NCBI RefSeq assembly: GCF_037975245.1
Contig: NC_092578.1
Coordinates: 17,044,821-17,108,820 of the forward strand
Reading direction: 5' to 3'
DNA from: Apostichopus japonicus
Lineage: Eukaryota > Echinodermata > Holothuroidea > Aspidochirotida > Stichopodidae
Length of the DNA stretch: 64,000 nt
Of this stretch, positions 48,845 through 61,264 are shown piece after piece (position 1 is the first letter of the stretch; the number at the start of each line of letters is the position of its first letter). The position numbers were made by a program, and so were the translations under genes. A model generated the notes under the pieces. The model was not told the DNA's origin, did no database searches, and saw only the letters and a list, made by a program, of their open reading frames with translations.

Positions 48845-49425
48845 TTGTATTAGGCAAAGAATTGTACTAAGTAATAGCTCAATAAAGTAAGCTCTGTATA
48901 CTAATATTAGTTCTAGGACGTGGTTTGGGCATGTTACCAGCCTGCCTAGTGTTATAATTATGTATATCTTTATTGTCTGTAAACTAACATGTGAAAACAG
49001 GAGGATTATGATTATTAATAGAACGGTAAGCAAAGAGCTATAGCAATTGTGAACATGAATAAGTTCAGGAAATTTAAGGGTATTGAGAGAAGCAAATTGC
49101 TTGCTGGTGTGATCATTTTAAGGAAGCAAAAGTAACATGACGAATTGCTCTCGTTTGGGAGCGTCGAAGCTTATTGATATTATAAGACATTGTACTGGAA
49201 CAAACTGTAATACAATAAGTGAGATGGGGATGGACAAGGGTAAATTATAAAGAACGAAGATCTTACTTGAAAGAGAGAGAATCCCAACATATCGTGCAAT
49301 CTTTGTGGAGATTGAATTAACGTGGTTATTCCACATCAAGCCAGAGTCAATAATAACCCCAAGAAACGTTGTATAATCTATTCTTTTAAGATATTTTCCG
49401 TCCATTGATATGTCAAATATCACTT
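48845..49425 (-). pseudogene. LINE fragment, unit B5
   Basis: The best-preserved copy: on the minus strand MDGKYLKRIDYTTFLGVIID, SGLMWNNHVNSISTKIARYV and GILSLSS, the region just after the catalytic core of a Jockey/CR1-like reverse transcriptase. A shifted frame with a weak HNHNT-type C-terminal motif follows at lower coordinates. Confidence 0.72.
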
Positions 49426-49727
49426 ACATTTTTCGTTAGTTTATGATTTTTACGTAATAAGACAATGCATCCGAACGACGGGATCATTTAAATAAATCAT
49501 TAACAATCATTACGAACTTTTCTCATAACGTTCATGGTGTTAAAAAATCCATCTACCTGTATACGTTAATTGTTGGTCAATTTGTTAATTTTAAAGTGAG
49601 TAATAGGGTTGGTTTGGTAACATTTGTTATTAGTTGGCGATGAAAGTATGTTAAAATGTTTCGAAGTTGTTATGTTTTTCTCCGTTTAATTATCTTCTTT
49701 CATTGTTTAGCATATCGGGAATTCAGC

Positions 49728-52385
49728 ATGGCTCGTATTATCATCTGTTGTCTGGTCATTTGTCTTGCGGTTGTATTTTGTGAGGCCTCCAGGACTCGCC
49801 GTTGCACTTGCCTTTGCCCCGGGGAACCAGGACCATTAACACCAATAACACTAACACCACCAACACCAACACCACGACCCTATTTCCCTCTTCCCCGTCG
49901 GTACGATTGGGATTGGTTTCCGCATTACCACGATGAACCTGTGCACCCTCGTTTTGACCATGAGTATGGTTTACGTGTTGATGATTTCCCAGGACGGTAA
50001 GTATAACGAATATCATGTGAAAATACACGGAGACTGTTAATCATGAATTATTGCTAGCTATTGATGTTCTGACTCCTTCCACGGTTCGGCTTTCGGGATG
50101 GTGGTTAGGATTGTTACCGTACAGAACCCAGCTCTCCCGGATCATACCGTTGATCTTTCCCATCGGTGATAGTGGTATATTCCAATACGTACGACCGTTA
50201 AGCTACATGGTGCTGTCGAAATGAAAGTCATGATTCCGATACGTTGGTATGACGAAAACCCAAATATTGTAATACCGGTTCTTAAAATACCGGAGGCCTA
50301 TTACCATGTACATCACCCACCCCGAAGTCTGTCGCGAAACTGGTACACACACTATTTACCCAAATAAAGGGTCGCAAACCTCAAAGATTTTGTAGTTTCC
50401 AAAGTGTAATATGTTATTGCTGCCGTCAGAGGAGGTACACCGTTTTGACCTGACCGGGTCTGAAATTCAGTTGGGGGATTGTTTTATCATCTTGTTTTAT
50501 TAATCTTTCATTTCTTAATTTCTGTCAGAGAAAAATATATCATTTGAATGTCATAATGAAATAATAAAACATTCCGTTGCATAAAGATAAGTCGACAGAC
50601 TTTCAAACACTATAAAACGTCCAAAATAGTCTAAAAGGTACAGAAGTGCACCATGAAGTGGCCGGGAACACTGACGTCATGTAGGAATATTCTTTTCGCA
50701 TTTCCTTCCCTTTCTTTCCTTTCTATCACTCAAATAAAGGAGAGTAAAAACTCACGCCCACTTCTCTTTTCCGACCGCCAGACCACCCGACCACCCGACC
50801 ATCTGTCCACTCCCAAAAGAATTATAATATTTAGAAAAATTAATACATGGGGACATTTCAAACACATATAAGCTGTGTCTCACTCCTCAGTTCTTATAAA
50901 ATCTACCATTTTCGAATAATAACTTTAGTTCGATTTACATATTCAGTGGAACGCTGTGCAAATATTTCTATATAACGTTTTATCTAACCCTTTTTCCTCA
51001 TTTGTTTCGGTATGTATTACATGCCTTTATATTATTTATTGACACACTTGAATGTGACTGCACAGGTTACATTCAAAGAAGCAGTAGCGGTATCGGATAA
51101 AATTACCTTAATTTGATTAAAGTTTGGTGTCTTTTTTCAAACTTATTTTGCAGGCTGCGTGGCCGCCGTGACGTTGACAGTCTAAAAGAGTCAATCTTTA
51201 AATTGATTGACATGAATGGTAATAAGTACATCGAAATCTGTGAATGGGTGGAAGAGGGCGGATCAGCCATAAACTTCGTTGCGTTTCTCTCAGACGATGA
51301 CACTAATGGTTAGTTTAAAGACATATTTTTATCTTTATTTATTATTATTCTTTTTCTTTAATGTATTATATGAAAGAGGTAATTACGATACATTCCGGCG
51401 ACATGAACAAAATTAGGACTGAATGAATTAGGACGCCCTCTTTATCTTCTTTTCACGAGAGGCTACCTTCAAAGTGATGTCATAATAAAAAATGATATTG
51501 AAAGCTCTAAATTTTCTATCTTAATCTGTTAAATTGATTTATCTTGTTGAAACCTGATACTTTTGAAATTTTTGGCATATTTATCAAGTTTCACTGTATT
51601 TTGAATTTCATAAAATGCAACATGTTTTTTCTTCTTCAAAAATAATAATTTCCTCTGTGGAAAAGCATTTGTCACTGACCTGCCGTGATGAGATCATTCA
51701 TTCTTCTGTTGCCAGATGAAAACACAAAATATCTTCGTGATACAAAGTGCTATAATAATGCGGTTACGACCTATAAAATACAAGAAAATTCCACCACGGA
51801 AATATCCCTTGAACGAAAGTAAATTAAAAACAAAACACTTTTCTAATTTACCTCTTGGACTGTTCATTTCATTTCATAAAATCTGAGAAACATAGTTCTT
51901 ATACAAGCCTAAGTATTATTGAATGGTAAATAGTAAAGGTAGGAACAGAAGGGAAGGGGAAGATGGTGGTTGGGGGCAAGGGGGGCGTCGCTTCACCCTA
52001 CTTTGAATGGGCTAAGGCAGTGGTATATTTTTCGACAACTGGTCACTTCACGAAAGTTTTAAATCATTCAGCTGGACCCCTTTGCATTAACAAAAGGATT
52101 ACCAATAAACAATAGATCATTTTCTGTTCATATTATTCATCTCACGTCTGATGTCGAAATTTCGAGAACGTGAAAAAGCAACATGTCGATTAAAATATAA
52201 ATATTCTTTCAGTTTAGAAAGAGTAGCAATTTGGATATAACATTCAATGTCCCATCTGGTTTTTCACTTTGTGATAGCTTCGTCACTACTGTATATTGAT
52301 CATTACTTTATTGTTTTGTTTTCATGTTTCATAACTAGGTGACGAGAAGATCTCTTGGCAAGAATTCCAAGCTGTGAATGTCTAA
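49728..52385 (+). CDS. Gene B5: secreted two-EF-hand protein, 156 aa, Cys/Pro/His-rich linker
   Basis: Exons are 49728-49996, 51154-51308 and 52339-52385, phases 2 and 1. The signal peptide is MARIIICCLVICLAVVF. The mature N-terminus differs from all other copies: ASRTRRCTCLCPG with three cysteines, then TLTPPTPTPRP, then an aromatic and His-rich YDWDWFPHYHDEPVH. Exon 2 is 6 bases longer than in B3 (RLRGRRDVDS). EF loops are DMNGNKYIEICE (109-120) and [12 protein letters not shown] (139-150), with all ligand positions acceptable, ending FQAVNV. No frame damage is seen. The His and acidic residues could bind metal, but that is a guess. Confidence 0.86.
50134..50240 (+). pseudogene. Fossil exon segment in intron 1 of B5
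   Basis: CGTTGATCTTTCCCATCGGT, GATAGTGG, ACGTACGACC and GGTGCTGTCG match the FPIGDSG...PTYDP exon relic, with an internal loss relative to B3. The expressed exon of B5 has no such block. Confidence 0.75.
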
Positions 52386-52932
52386 ACAGCTGCCGGCAAT
52401 GTCTAACCTACTCTTCTTGAACAACATGGATTGAAGTCTTGGCAAAGCGTACATTTTATTATTATTTTTCCTTCTGTCGGATGTTAGCGAGTCAGTATTT
52501 GTGACACTATAATCTCTGTTTACTATGAATTGGTATAAACACAGCCAACACGGATCGGAAACAATTACCCATGCAACTACCATCATAAAATTAGATTTCA
52601 TGGAAGGCGAGGGAGAAGGGAGGGAAGGGACGGGTGTGAGGGATTAGCTTAAAAGTGGTTTAAAGTGAATCCAAAATTAATACATAACATTGACTACAGC
52701 ACTAATAACAGAGTTTCAAACAGATGAACAAATTTGTCACTCATAAAAAGTAACAAACGGAACCTGCACAAGGATTATCGGACAAAATGTGCAATAGGAA
52801 CGGAGGGTGGGGAGAGAAGGGGAGGTGAGGGGTGGATGTTGAGGTGGATGATGTGGATGAGGTGCCGGGTTCTTACAGTATATTGAATTTCGATTATCGA
52901 AGGGGAAAACTCTCCCTTAATATCATTTTGGG

Positions 52933-52938
52933 AATAAA
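52933..52938 (+). promoter_or_regulatory. Candidate poly(A) signal of B5 (AATAAA)
   Basis: The same TTTTGGGAATAAAGTAAG context, 548 bp after the stop codon. Confidence 0.45.
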
Positions 52939-54069
52939 GTAAGATACAGAAAGAATAATTGCTCTTTGTTTTCATTTTTGCATTGTTTCATATAGTCGCC
53001 CATTGTAGATATAGTTGGTACCGCAACTTCGTTTCTGAGACAAGGGGTTGGACGGCGAGTCAAAAAACTCCCCATTCCACTAACGTGATGACACTTTTAT
53101 CAAAAAATATTGATATCAGTTTTAGTAATATAATATATTTAAATTTATGATTATCAATATTACTATTACCGTATCATCTTAACACCTCAGTTGTCAATCC
53201 GGAGAACATTTACTCTAGTGGAGACCCGAGGCGGTCTGGCTTCATGATTCCTCAGTGGCTCTACGTTAGCCCCTATATAAGGGTTCTTTATGTATCTTTG
53301 CAACGCTGATCCTTCGCACGGACTGTTGCAAGCGCCTAAGCTGTCAATGTTATCTTTATAAAGGAAAACCAAAGTTTCAGCTCAATGATGATATTATTCA
53401 CTCAGGTGATGCATGCTATGGAACGCGAAAAGGGCAACCGTATTTCGTTGCCTAAACTAAGTTTGTTTCGTTGCCTAAACTAAGTTTGTTGCTGTCTAAA
53501 CTAAAGCTGTTGCTGCTAGTTTACCATGTTGCTGTTGTTCGTTGATGTCTAAACTTACGTTGATGTCTAAAGTCACGTTGACGACTAAACGCGCCTTAAT
53601 GTCTAAACTCACGTTGATTTATAAACCTTACGGTTGATGTCTAAACTCACGTTGATGTCTAAAACTTTCGTTGCTAAGTTAACTTACGGTTGATGTCTAA
53701 ACTCACGTTGATGTCTACACTTTCGTTGCTAAAGTTCCGTTGTGAACACATTGTGAACGAACATCATTCTTTCTTTTCAAACAAGAAAACCAAGAGGTTT
53801 TGAGATTCCTTGGCATCTACAGTAAATATTACTGTAGGTTCATTGTGTACACTTGGTTCCGACCTTTTATGAATATTAATGTAGCATCAACACAAATGTT
53901 GTTCCTTGCTATCAGCTCAAGTTTGATGAACAAATTGATATTTTAAAGAATTTGCTTTAAGCTCTACCACTCATTAATATTCATGCCCCCTCATTAATAG
54001 TATTGGGGTAGAATTCCGACTTGCAGCTGGAAGGTTAGGGGGTTCGACTCCTGGCCGGGTCATACTGAA

Positions 54070-54835
54070 GATTTGTTGAAAATCACTCTAAGCCCCGCCC
54101 TCTCATTAATATTCATGATATTAGCACCAAAATAAATAGGGATCGTCTACTCATGATGGGTAACCTATGTACCAAGAATGAGATCAATCCACCTTGGGAT
54201 TGCTGAGAAAACCTAATTTCAAGCTTTTTTGCGAAAAACAACACTTAGCCTCGCCCCTCATGAATAATAATGAGATTGGACAAACTGTCACCATATTTAT
54301 ATAGAGGACTTTCCTCTTGTACCACCAAACCAAGTTCCATGAAAATTTAACTTACGGTTGCGAAGATATTGACATTTGTTGAAAATCACTCTAAGCCCCG
54401 CCCACTCATTAATATTCATGATATTAGCACCAAAATAAATAGGGATCGTCTACTCATGATGGGTAACCTATGTACCAAGAATGAGATCAATCCACCTTGG
54501 GATTGCTGAGAAAACCTAATTTCAAGCTTTTTTGCGAAAAACAACACTTAGCCTCGCCCCTCATGAATAATAATGAGATTGGACAAACTGTCACCATATT
54601 CATATAGAGGACTTTCCTCTTGTACCACCAAACCAAGTTCCATGAAAATTTAACTTACGGTTGCGAAGATATTGACATTTGTTGAAAATCACTCTAAGCC
54701 CCGCCCACTCATTAATATTCATGATATTAGCACCAAAATAAATAGGGATCGTCTACTCATGATGGGTAACCTGTGTACCAAGAATGAGATCAATCTACCT
54801 TGGGATTGCTGAGAAAACCTAATTTCAAGCTTGGC
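54070..54835 (+). repeat. 303-bp tandem repeat, about 2.5 copies, then (CA)n
   Basis: Landmarks TTAGCACCAAAATAAATAGG at 54121, 54424 and 54727 are exactly 303 bp apart. The copies are nearly identical, so the duplication is recent. A CA-rich microsatellite follows at about 54838-54900. GATTCCTTGGC near 53800 and GCCAAGGAATC near 54937 are inverted and may bound a nested element. Confidence 0.9.
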
Positions 54836-55617
54836 GTCACACACACACAGACACACACACACACATACGCACACACACACACACATACACACATACACAC
54901 GCAGTCATGACCGCATAGATTCCTACGGCTACCGCCAAGGAATCAAAAAATTATAACAATCAACCGCAAGTTGCTTCCGTGCAGTGCTAACAACATATCT
55001 ATTACAGAGATTTTCATGCTAAATACAGCCAATGTTTTCTCAAATTTCCCGAGATTTGTTTGGTTAATAGTCCCTTATCCATTGTCTGCAAACATGCTTG
55101 CATCTTCAGTGCTCAATGAACGCAAAGTATGATGGTTTAACTAAGTAACGCGAAAAGGGGGGGGGGGGTAATCGTTAATGTCATGCCGGATTTGTAGCAA
55201 CAGCCATGTAAATATCCTTAACAACATGATTTGTCGAACAAAATCACGTTGTTCACGATATTTACATGATAGTAGATACAACTCCGAGGACGTTATTTAC
55301 ATTTATATTGTTAATGTCATATTTGAATAATTGTTTTATCACAGAAAGTTATGAGTTGAGACAATCTATGAATTTTGCGGGAAGCTACCACAACATCTCT
55401 GATACTGAAAAGGACTTTAAATCTCACAGTATGTTATGTTCTTTCCCTTTTGAGAGTTGATAATGTAAAATGTGCATTTATACCACAGTTATTTCTTCGT
55501 TGCAAACTTGCGTAAAGTTTTGCGGTCCCTTTGACCACGTGCTTCAAGTCATGATTCTGGTGCAACACTAATTCGTGTGCATAAACTACTGCAGTCATAC
55601 ATCGTCAAAAGTAGTCA

Positions 55618-55953
55618 TTGAAGTTTCGACATTGCGTAAAAATGTTATTTAAATACTATAATTTTCGTGGAGTTGGTTGTTTCCAAATACTGAAAAGCAT
55701 CCAGGGTAAATGTTGGATCAGTTGCTCTATGGTTGGATGTAGTCTGCGCTTCGTGAGTAACAAGAGGGGCACAGTATTGAAGTACGTAGGCAATATGACT
55801 CACAGAACTAGTTTACTAAACCCGCCAAGCAAGTTCATTCGTAACACCAATCCAGTTCGGAGTTTCAATTTGCGAAAGGGATTGTGTTGTAAATGGAATA
55901 TACACAAACCTCGCTCAGCATTGTTAAGAATTTTAGACCAAAAAACCCGCTAA
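55618..55953 (+). CDS. Hypothetical open frame of 111 codons inside the 3.9-kb element
   Basis: The frame from 55618 encodes a basic, Cys-containing polypeptide with no domain I can name. MVGCSLRFVSNK slightly recalls the start of a THAP zinc finger, but the later Cys, Trp and His positions are not met. No splice or promoter evidence supports it, and an overlapping antisense frame (55933-56382) is equally long. It may be a transposase remnant or nothing. Confidence 0.15.
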   Translation: MKFRHCVKMLFKYYNFRGVGCFQILKSIQGKCWISCSMVGCSLRFVSNKRGTVLKYVGNMTHRTSLLNPPSKFIRNTNPVRSFNLRKGLCCKWNIHKPRSALLRILDQKTR

Positions 55954-56903
55954 CATGTTATGAAAGAAACGAATCATCCAAGATACACTCGAGTTTTGAC
56001 TAAGGCTATGTGTTGTAGGTAAGGTGATATGATCTTTTCTCCACAAATTTTCAGGATATGCGCATGTGCAGTTGAAACTCCGAAGTTTGAACAGGCCTAA
56101 TACAAATTGCGTGGAATTTAGCGAGATATGCACACTACATTTGCGGGGATATTTGAAGAGTTGGGGTAGCTGGTGAAATCGCTGCAGGTCAAAGCATCGA
56201 GGTACTATATACGGAGTTGGAGAGGAGGAAAGAGTGGCAGGGCAGGCGAAATGAAGGTCGGACGGCCGCCCTTGTAAAACAGCGAAGCTAAGGCACTGGA
56301 TGGCATCCGCCATATATATATTGTGTAGAGCATTCACAAAGTACAGGCAGTGATAAGATCGCATCTTCTCAACTATAAACACTAGTAAAAGTATAGGTCA
56401 TATAATAAACGCAATTGGTGTTCGATCGGGACGAAAACATTTGTCTTTAGTAATATTACTGTCATTCGTTTTACTTGATTGCCGACATTCACAACATATC
56501 CAGACATCATGTAATGGTTCAATAATTCAATTTTAAGTACAGTATTTTATGCTGGCATTTTGTCTCGATACTCGTTTTACTTGATTACCGACATTCCCAG
56601 ATTATCTCTACACATTGTTGGAGGGGCTCAATGAAATCAGTTTAAAAGTGCAGTATTTTTATGCTGGTACTTTGTCTAGACACTCGACGTTGTACTTGAT
56701 TTCCGACATTCACAGCGTATATGCATAGCCTATAAGTATAACATTATAACATTTTAAAAGTTGTTTACCGTGCAGCCTCCTATTCGTATGAGTTGTACTA
56801 ACGCACATGTTATCTGATAGGCTGGCTGTGGGAGATACGGTAGCTTATAAAACAAGGTTTCCACAAGTTTGCGTTTGGTGACTCCAAATGGACTTGGACC
56901 TCC

Positions 56904-57490
56904 AAGACCCCTATTGTTTTTGGTGCAGGTGTGTATAGCCACGTACAGTAGACTGACCTGTGTTTATTTAATGTATCAAAATGGTGGTTCGGGCCATTTC
57001 TATAGTAACAGCTAGTTCTGCTTATACTAACACCTTTCTAGTGTACTGAAGTCATCGAAACCTCAATGCATTTCGCATTCTGGTTTACATTACGCGGTTG
57101 AGCAATTTTGAACAGCGCCGATAGCAACAACGTAAGTTTAGACAACGACGTATGTTTAGACAACGGAAGTTAAAATAACAACGTGAGTTTGAGCAACAAC
57201 GTGGTAAAACAGCAGCAACAACTTTAGTTTAGACTGCAACAAACTTAGTTTAGACAACGAAATATGGTTGCCCTTTTCGCGTTCCATAGCATGCGTGTTA
57301 AAATATATCACCACATATACTAAAACCAGAATGCAAAATGCATTGAGTTTTCGATGACTTCAATGCACTAGAGTAGTGCTGGTTAGTATATACCTGACTA
57401 GCTGTTACAATAACACTATGGCATGATAACACAGGTCAGTCTACTGTACGTGGCTATACACACCTCCATCAAAAACAATAGGGGTCTTGT
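56904..57490. repeat. Large inverted repeat across the right end of the 3.9-kb element
   Basis: Arm 56904-57085 (with ACCCCTATTGTTTTTGG, TAGCCACGTACAGTAGACTG and GCATTTCGCATTCTGGTTT) is the imperfect complement of 57319-57490. The left arm is inside the element and the right arm is in the host unit. Confidence 0.8.
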
Positions 57491-58846
57491 ACTCGATGTT
57501 GTTATGAATCCACACACCAAGTATTAGAGGTATCCACGATTTCCATCGTTACATATCATGTAAAAGGTTTTTCAGAGTTTGACCTCTGGTGACCTATAGG
57601 AGATTTTACCTCACAAGCAATAGGATTTTTGTACTCAATTTTGCAAATCCATATACCATGTATGAAAAGTATCCATGATTTCTACCATGAGAAATCATGT
57701 TGTGAAGGTTTTCAGGCCTCGACAAATATTTTTGAAAGTACTCGCTATTTGGCGACCGTGACTAAAAGTCTACTCGCCAAATTCCGCTCGCCACTAGGCC
57801 TATGATTGTTGGTCAAGTCTCCAAAGTATAGATCTGCAACATTAATACTTTCTATGAACAAAGGTTAGGCAGTTAGGCAGATGCATGGTGCTACGTAATT
57901 GCGCGTTAGAGAGTCATCTTTCTTTTCAGTACGAAATGAATTTTTTTCCACCGAAAGTAAGTGTTGAACAAAGTAAAACATGACGCAGAATCATAAATAA
58001 GCAGATATGCCTACTGTAGTGTCTCAAACATTTAAAAATACAACATCTGTCAAAATACCCACGAAGATAGCTTGGCTTCTGTTACATTAGGGCTCCTGTA
58101 CTTTACTAGGCATATACTATACATAAACTAGGTGTGCGGGAGTCATGAGCATATACTGTACAGTACCTCACAGCTACTTTGAACCGCTGCTCAATTAGAG
58201 CGGCGACTTCGTACAATTTCCCAATTAATTATCTGTCATTTAGCTGCATATTGATGTGCGAATAATATCGATATTACTCCATTTCATTGCCTAAATCAAA
58301 GCGATCTTTTACGCAATGATAATCTGAGGTTGTAAGAGCATATCTCTTCCAAAATTCTTAGCAGTAACAACAGCAAACTTGTCTCAAAACTCCTTAAATT
58401 GTTCTATACTTTGCGAATTATGACTGATAGCCAGTAGGAAAATTGCCTTAAGAAATCATGAAGGAGATGTTTTGCCATGTTAAGTGTATTGGTATTCTGC
58501 CTCGTATTCTTCACGTTGTTGTGTTAACGAACCCTATTCTACCCAACCGTTGCTGACCTAGACAACATAAAATTGCTCACAGGCCTACCCAGGTTTGTTC
58601 AAGTTGTCCCATAATCAGTAACGTGACGAAAGTCGAACGTTACTTTTTAGGCCTAGCTATGCTGAAACTGGTGGAAGAGACTACACAAATTGAGATCAAC
58701 AGCCGATCCAGACAAAAGCTCGTGAACTCACTGTCAAACTAAGTCCGTTTGATCTTCGACCTCCACAAACAAGAGCTCAGGGGCGATATGGTTCCTTGCT
58801 TGTAAGGAATATTTACAAGGTTGCAGAACTGGCCATATTTGGGGGC

Positions 58847-59115
58847 GTCTGGCGGGCCCTTAGCAGCAGAAAATTTGTCTGGCATAGGCCATTCAGTACT
58901 TTGTGGCATTCATGCATTAAGTTGACATTGGTTTCAAGTGGTACCTCGTTCGTTTGATCAGATGCATTTTTTTAGGGGCCCTTCTTGGGCGTCTGGCGGG
59001 CCCTTTGCAGCAGAAAATTTGTCTGGCATGGGCCATTCAGTACTATGTGGCATTCATGCATTAAGTTGACATTGGTTTCAAGTGGTACCTCGTTCGTTTG
59101 ATCAGATGCATTTTT
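58847..59115 (+). repeat. Tandem duplication, about 135-bp unit
   Basis: GGGCGTCTGGCGGGCCCTT, GCAGCAGAAAATTTGTCTGG and GGTACCTCGTTCGTTTGATC occur twice in order. The last motif appears a third time at about 59225. No coding features are seen. The stretch from 57300 to 58840 is unit sequence also found at 27430-28170, without a gene. Confidence 0.85.
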
Positions 59116-59412
59116 GGGCCCCCTTTAACCGGCCCCAGGGGCCACATGCAGCAGAGCGACCACGGCAGACATCCACTTTTGGATATACTGGGATTTTCCA
59201 CAAATGTTCCAATACTCAGATATTGGTACCTCGTTCGTTTGATCAAAGTGCACTGGGCTGCCGGTCTAATATGGTTTACATCTAAACATGCCGAGAATTG
59301 TCAGCAATTTTTACTTACCATTCAGCTTCTACCACCAGAAGATTTCGTTTCATCAGTTACTCTCATCTGGAGCATATAGGCAAATTTTATGATGTCCTGC
59401 CGTGCCAGGTAA

Positions 59413-59732
59413 TAATAATAATAATAATATTTGATTTTTATATAGTGCTTTACACCAGTGATAAGCTCAAAGCGCTTTACAGACGTTATATTACCCCAGG
59501 TCAATGATAACCTGTCTCAGAGACAATCCCACCAGTCGGCAGCAGTTATATACTGCGCCCAATGACAAGTTAACTCACATGTACCCATTTGACCCCTGGG
59601 TGGAGAGAGCCAAGTGAGATGAAGCATCTTACCCAAGGACACAACGTAACGAACTAGGCATGAATCGAATCAGCAATCCTTGGATCACGAGTCCGACGCC
59701 TTAGACAATTGGCCACCACGCTCTCACGCTCT
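59413..59732 (-). repeat. Complete tRNA-derived SINE with (ATT)n tail
   Basis: The minus-strand head at the right end has GTGGTGGCCAATTGTCTAAG (A-box region). The body contains GTCCTTGGGTAAGATGCTTC and AAGCGCTTTGAGCTTA, and the tail is (TTA)n. CAGGTAA flanks it on both sides (59406-59412, 59733-59739). The uninterrupted CCAGGTAACC is seen at about 11053. It is a clean retroposition event. Confidence 0.85.
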
Positions 59733-60669
59733 CAGGTAACCTTATTCTTGGTTGTTTTAGGATTATTCTCATTTCCATATGTGTGATCAATTGCACTTGA
59801 GAACTTTTCAGGGAATTACCCTCACATATTCCCTAAACTGGTATTTATCATCAACTTTCTTGGCTCTCTTTGAAAATTACTTCCGATAAACAGATTAATA
59901 CAAAGCCGCCAAATCACAGGGGAAAAATTGAAAGAAAGAAAACAGTCAAATTGGTTCATATATACCACCTCCGAATGTAATCCAGCCCCCTCCCCCCTCT
60001 AATCCACACTTCCCCTTGTTGAAAGTTTCTTTCAAGTACCCATGTAATTCTTCCAGTTATTTCCATGTAGTAAAGTGTTTACGTTTCGTATCAATAGTAG
60101 TAATCTTGCAGTAAACAAGTGCGACGTAGTAGATACGTAACTCCCAAAAAAAGTTGTTTTGCTCCGTATAAAATGTTCATTCAATTTACCACTTAATCTT
60201 CATCGGTTTCCCAACCCATGCAGGTAGAACATGACTGCTCAATCCAAGATCAAACAAAAGAGTGAACAGAGAAAATGCAATCTCGACTGCTCAGTCGTTT
60301 AGACCAGCGTTTCCCTGGCGACCCAATTATAAATGTGCGCATTATTATTTCGCAAACTTGACCAAACAAAAACTGAGAGAGTATTTTATATAGCATGTCT
60401 TAAATAACTGAACAAAAATGTTCGATTCCCGGGACTGGAAGGGGGCCACTTCAGGTTTGATCGAAGAGCACATATGTTATTAGGTGTGATAATATGCTGG
60501 GATCTCTGCCAAGGTCTAAACCGTACAATTTCTCTAGATTGAGTAAAACTTTTCAGGGAATTACCCCCGCAAATGTCAATGGCATTGTGTAATGGTTAAA
60601 CGTCTCGAGATTCTTTTAACTACTTCCGATAAACAGATTAAGATAATCTGTCAAACCACTAAAAAAAAG

Positions 60670-60820
60670 GTTGTTGCTCCGCTCATGGTCCGAGTTAAGA
60701 ATTTTACTCCTTAAAAGCAATAGTCCCGGAGTTAAATCATTCATATCCAATCGATTCCTCACCAGCTCTGGTCCAGCAATCACTTCTTCACCAGTGTCTT
60801 CAAGGTCTACAAACGTTTGG
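60670..60820 (+). other. Candidate 5' leader exon and promoter block, sixth unit
   Basis: The same conserved block with a GTAAGT donor at 60821. No EF-hand exon follows before the window ends, so this belongs to a unit whose gene lies further right. Confidence 0.4.
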
Positions 60821-61264
60821 GTAAGTTGATTCATGTCCTTTTCTTTACTTTCGGTTTCCTTTGGAGAAATAATCCTAAATATTTAGACTTACCATATATA
60901 ATATACCATTCCCTAACAAGATGATTAGGATGCAATTACAAAAGTCAATCAAGTAATCATTTGCTTAATCTTAAATCAACAAGAATATAAAGTGATTGAT
61001 TACAGTTACACTTCAATGTATACGTTTCTTCTATGGAGACAGGTTTAATGTGTTATATAATGTAGCACGAATTATCGATAATTTCTACCTTTTTTCAAAT
61101 ATTTATTGTAAGGTGTAAGTCGATGTGATTATTTTGAAATAATGATTGTCATGTTAAAGGAATGTACCAGCCCCAGTTAGGAGATATCCAGCAAGGGAAG
61201 GGATATCCTATAGCTCCTTGGGGGTAACGAAGCAATTTAATCGTCTCGTTCATAAGCAAATCCG

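Larger units (their letters stand above)
53417..57288. mobile_element. 3.9-kb element with long inverted ends rich in CTAAACTAAGTTTGTTG motifs
   Basis: TATGGAACGCGAAAAGGGCA at the left and TGCCCTTTTCGCGTTCCATA at the right start inverted repeats of roughly 120-150 bp. Inside these, CGTTGATGTCTAAACT-type motifs repeat for some 300 bp. The flanks are GCATGC on both sides. Uninterrupted versions of the site lie at about 10818 and 27414. Because GCATGC is palindromic, the duplication could be 6, 4 or 2 bp. No transposase is recognisable, and the superfamily is undetermined. Confidence 0.8.

Noticed and set aside
55618..55953. THAP zinc finger in the 3.9-kb element
   Set aside because: Only MVGCSLRF looks similar; the required later Cys, His and Trp spacing is not met.
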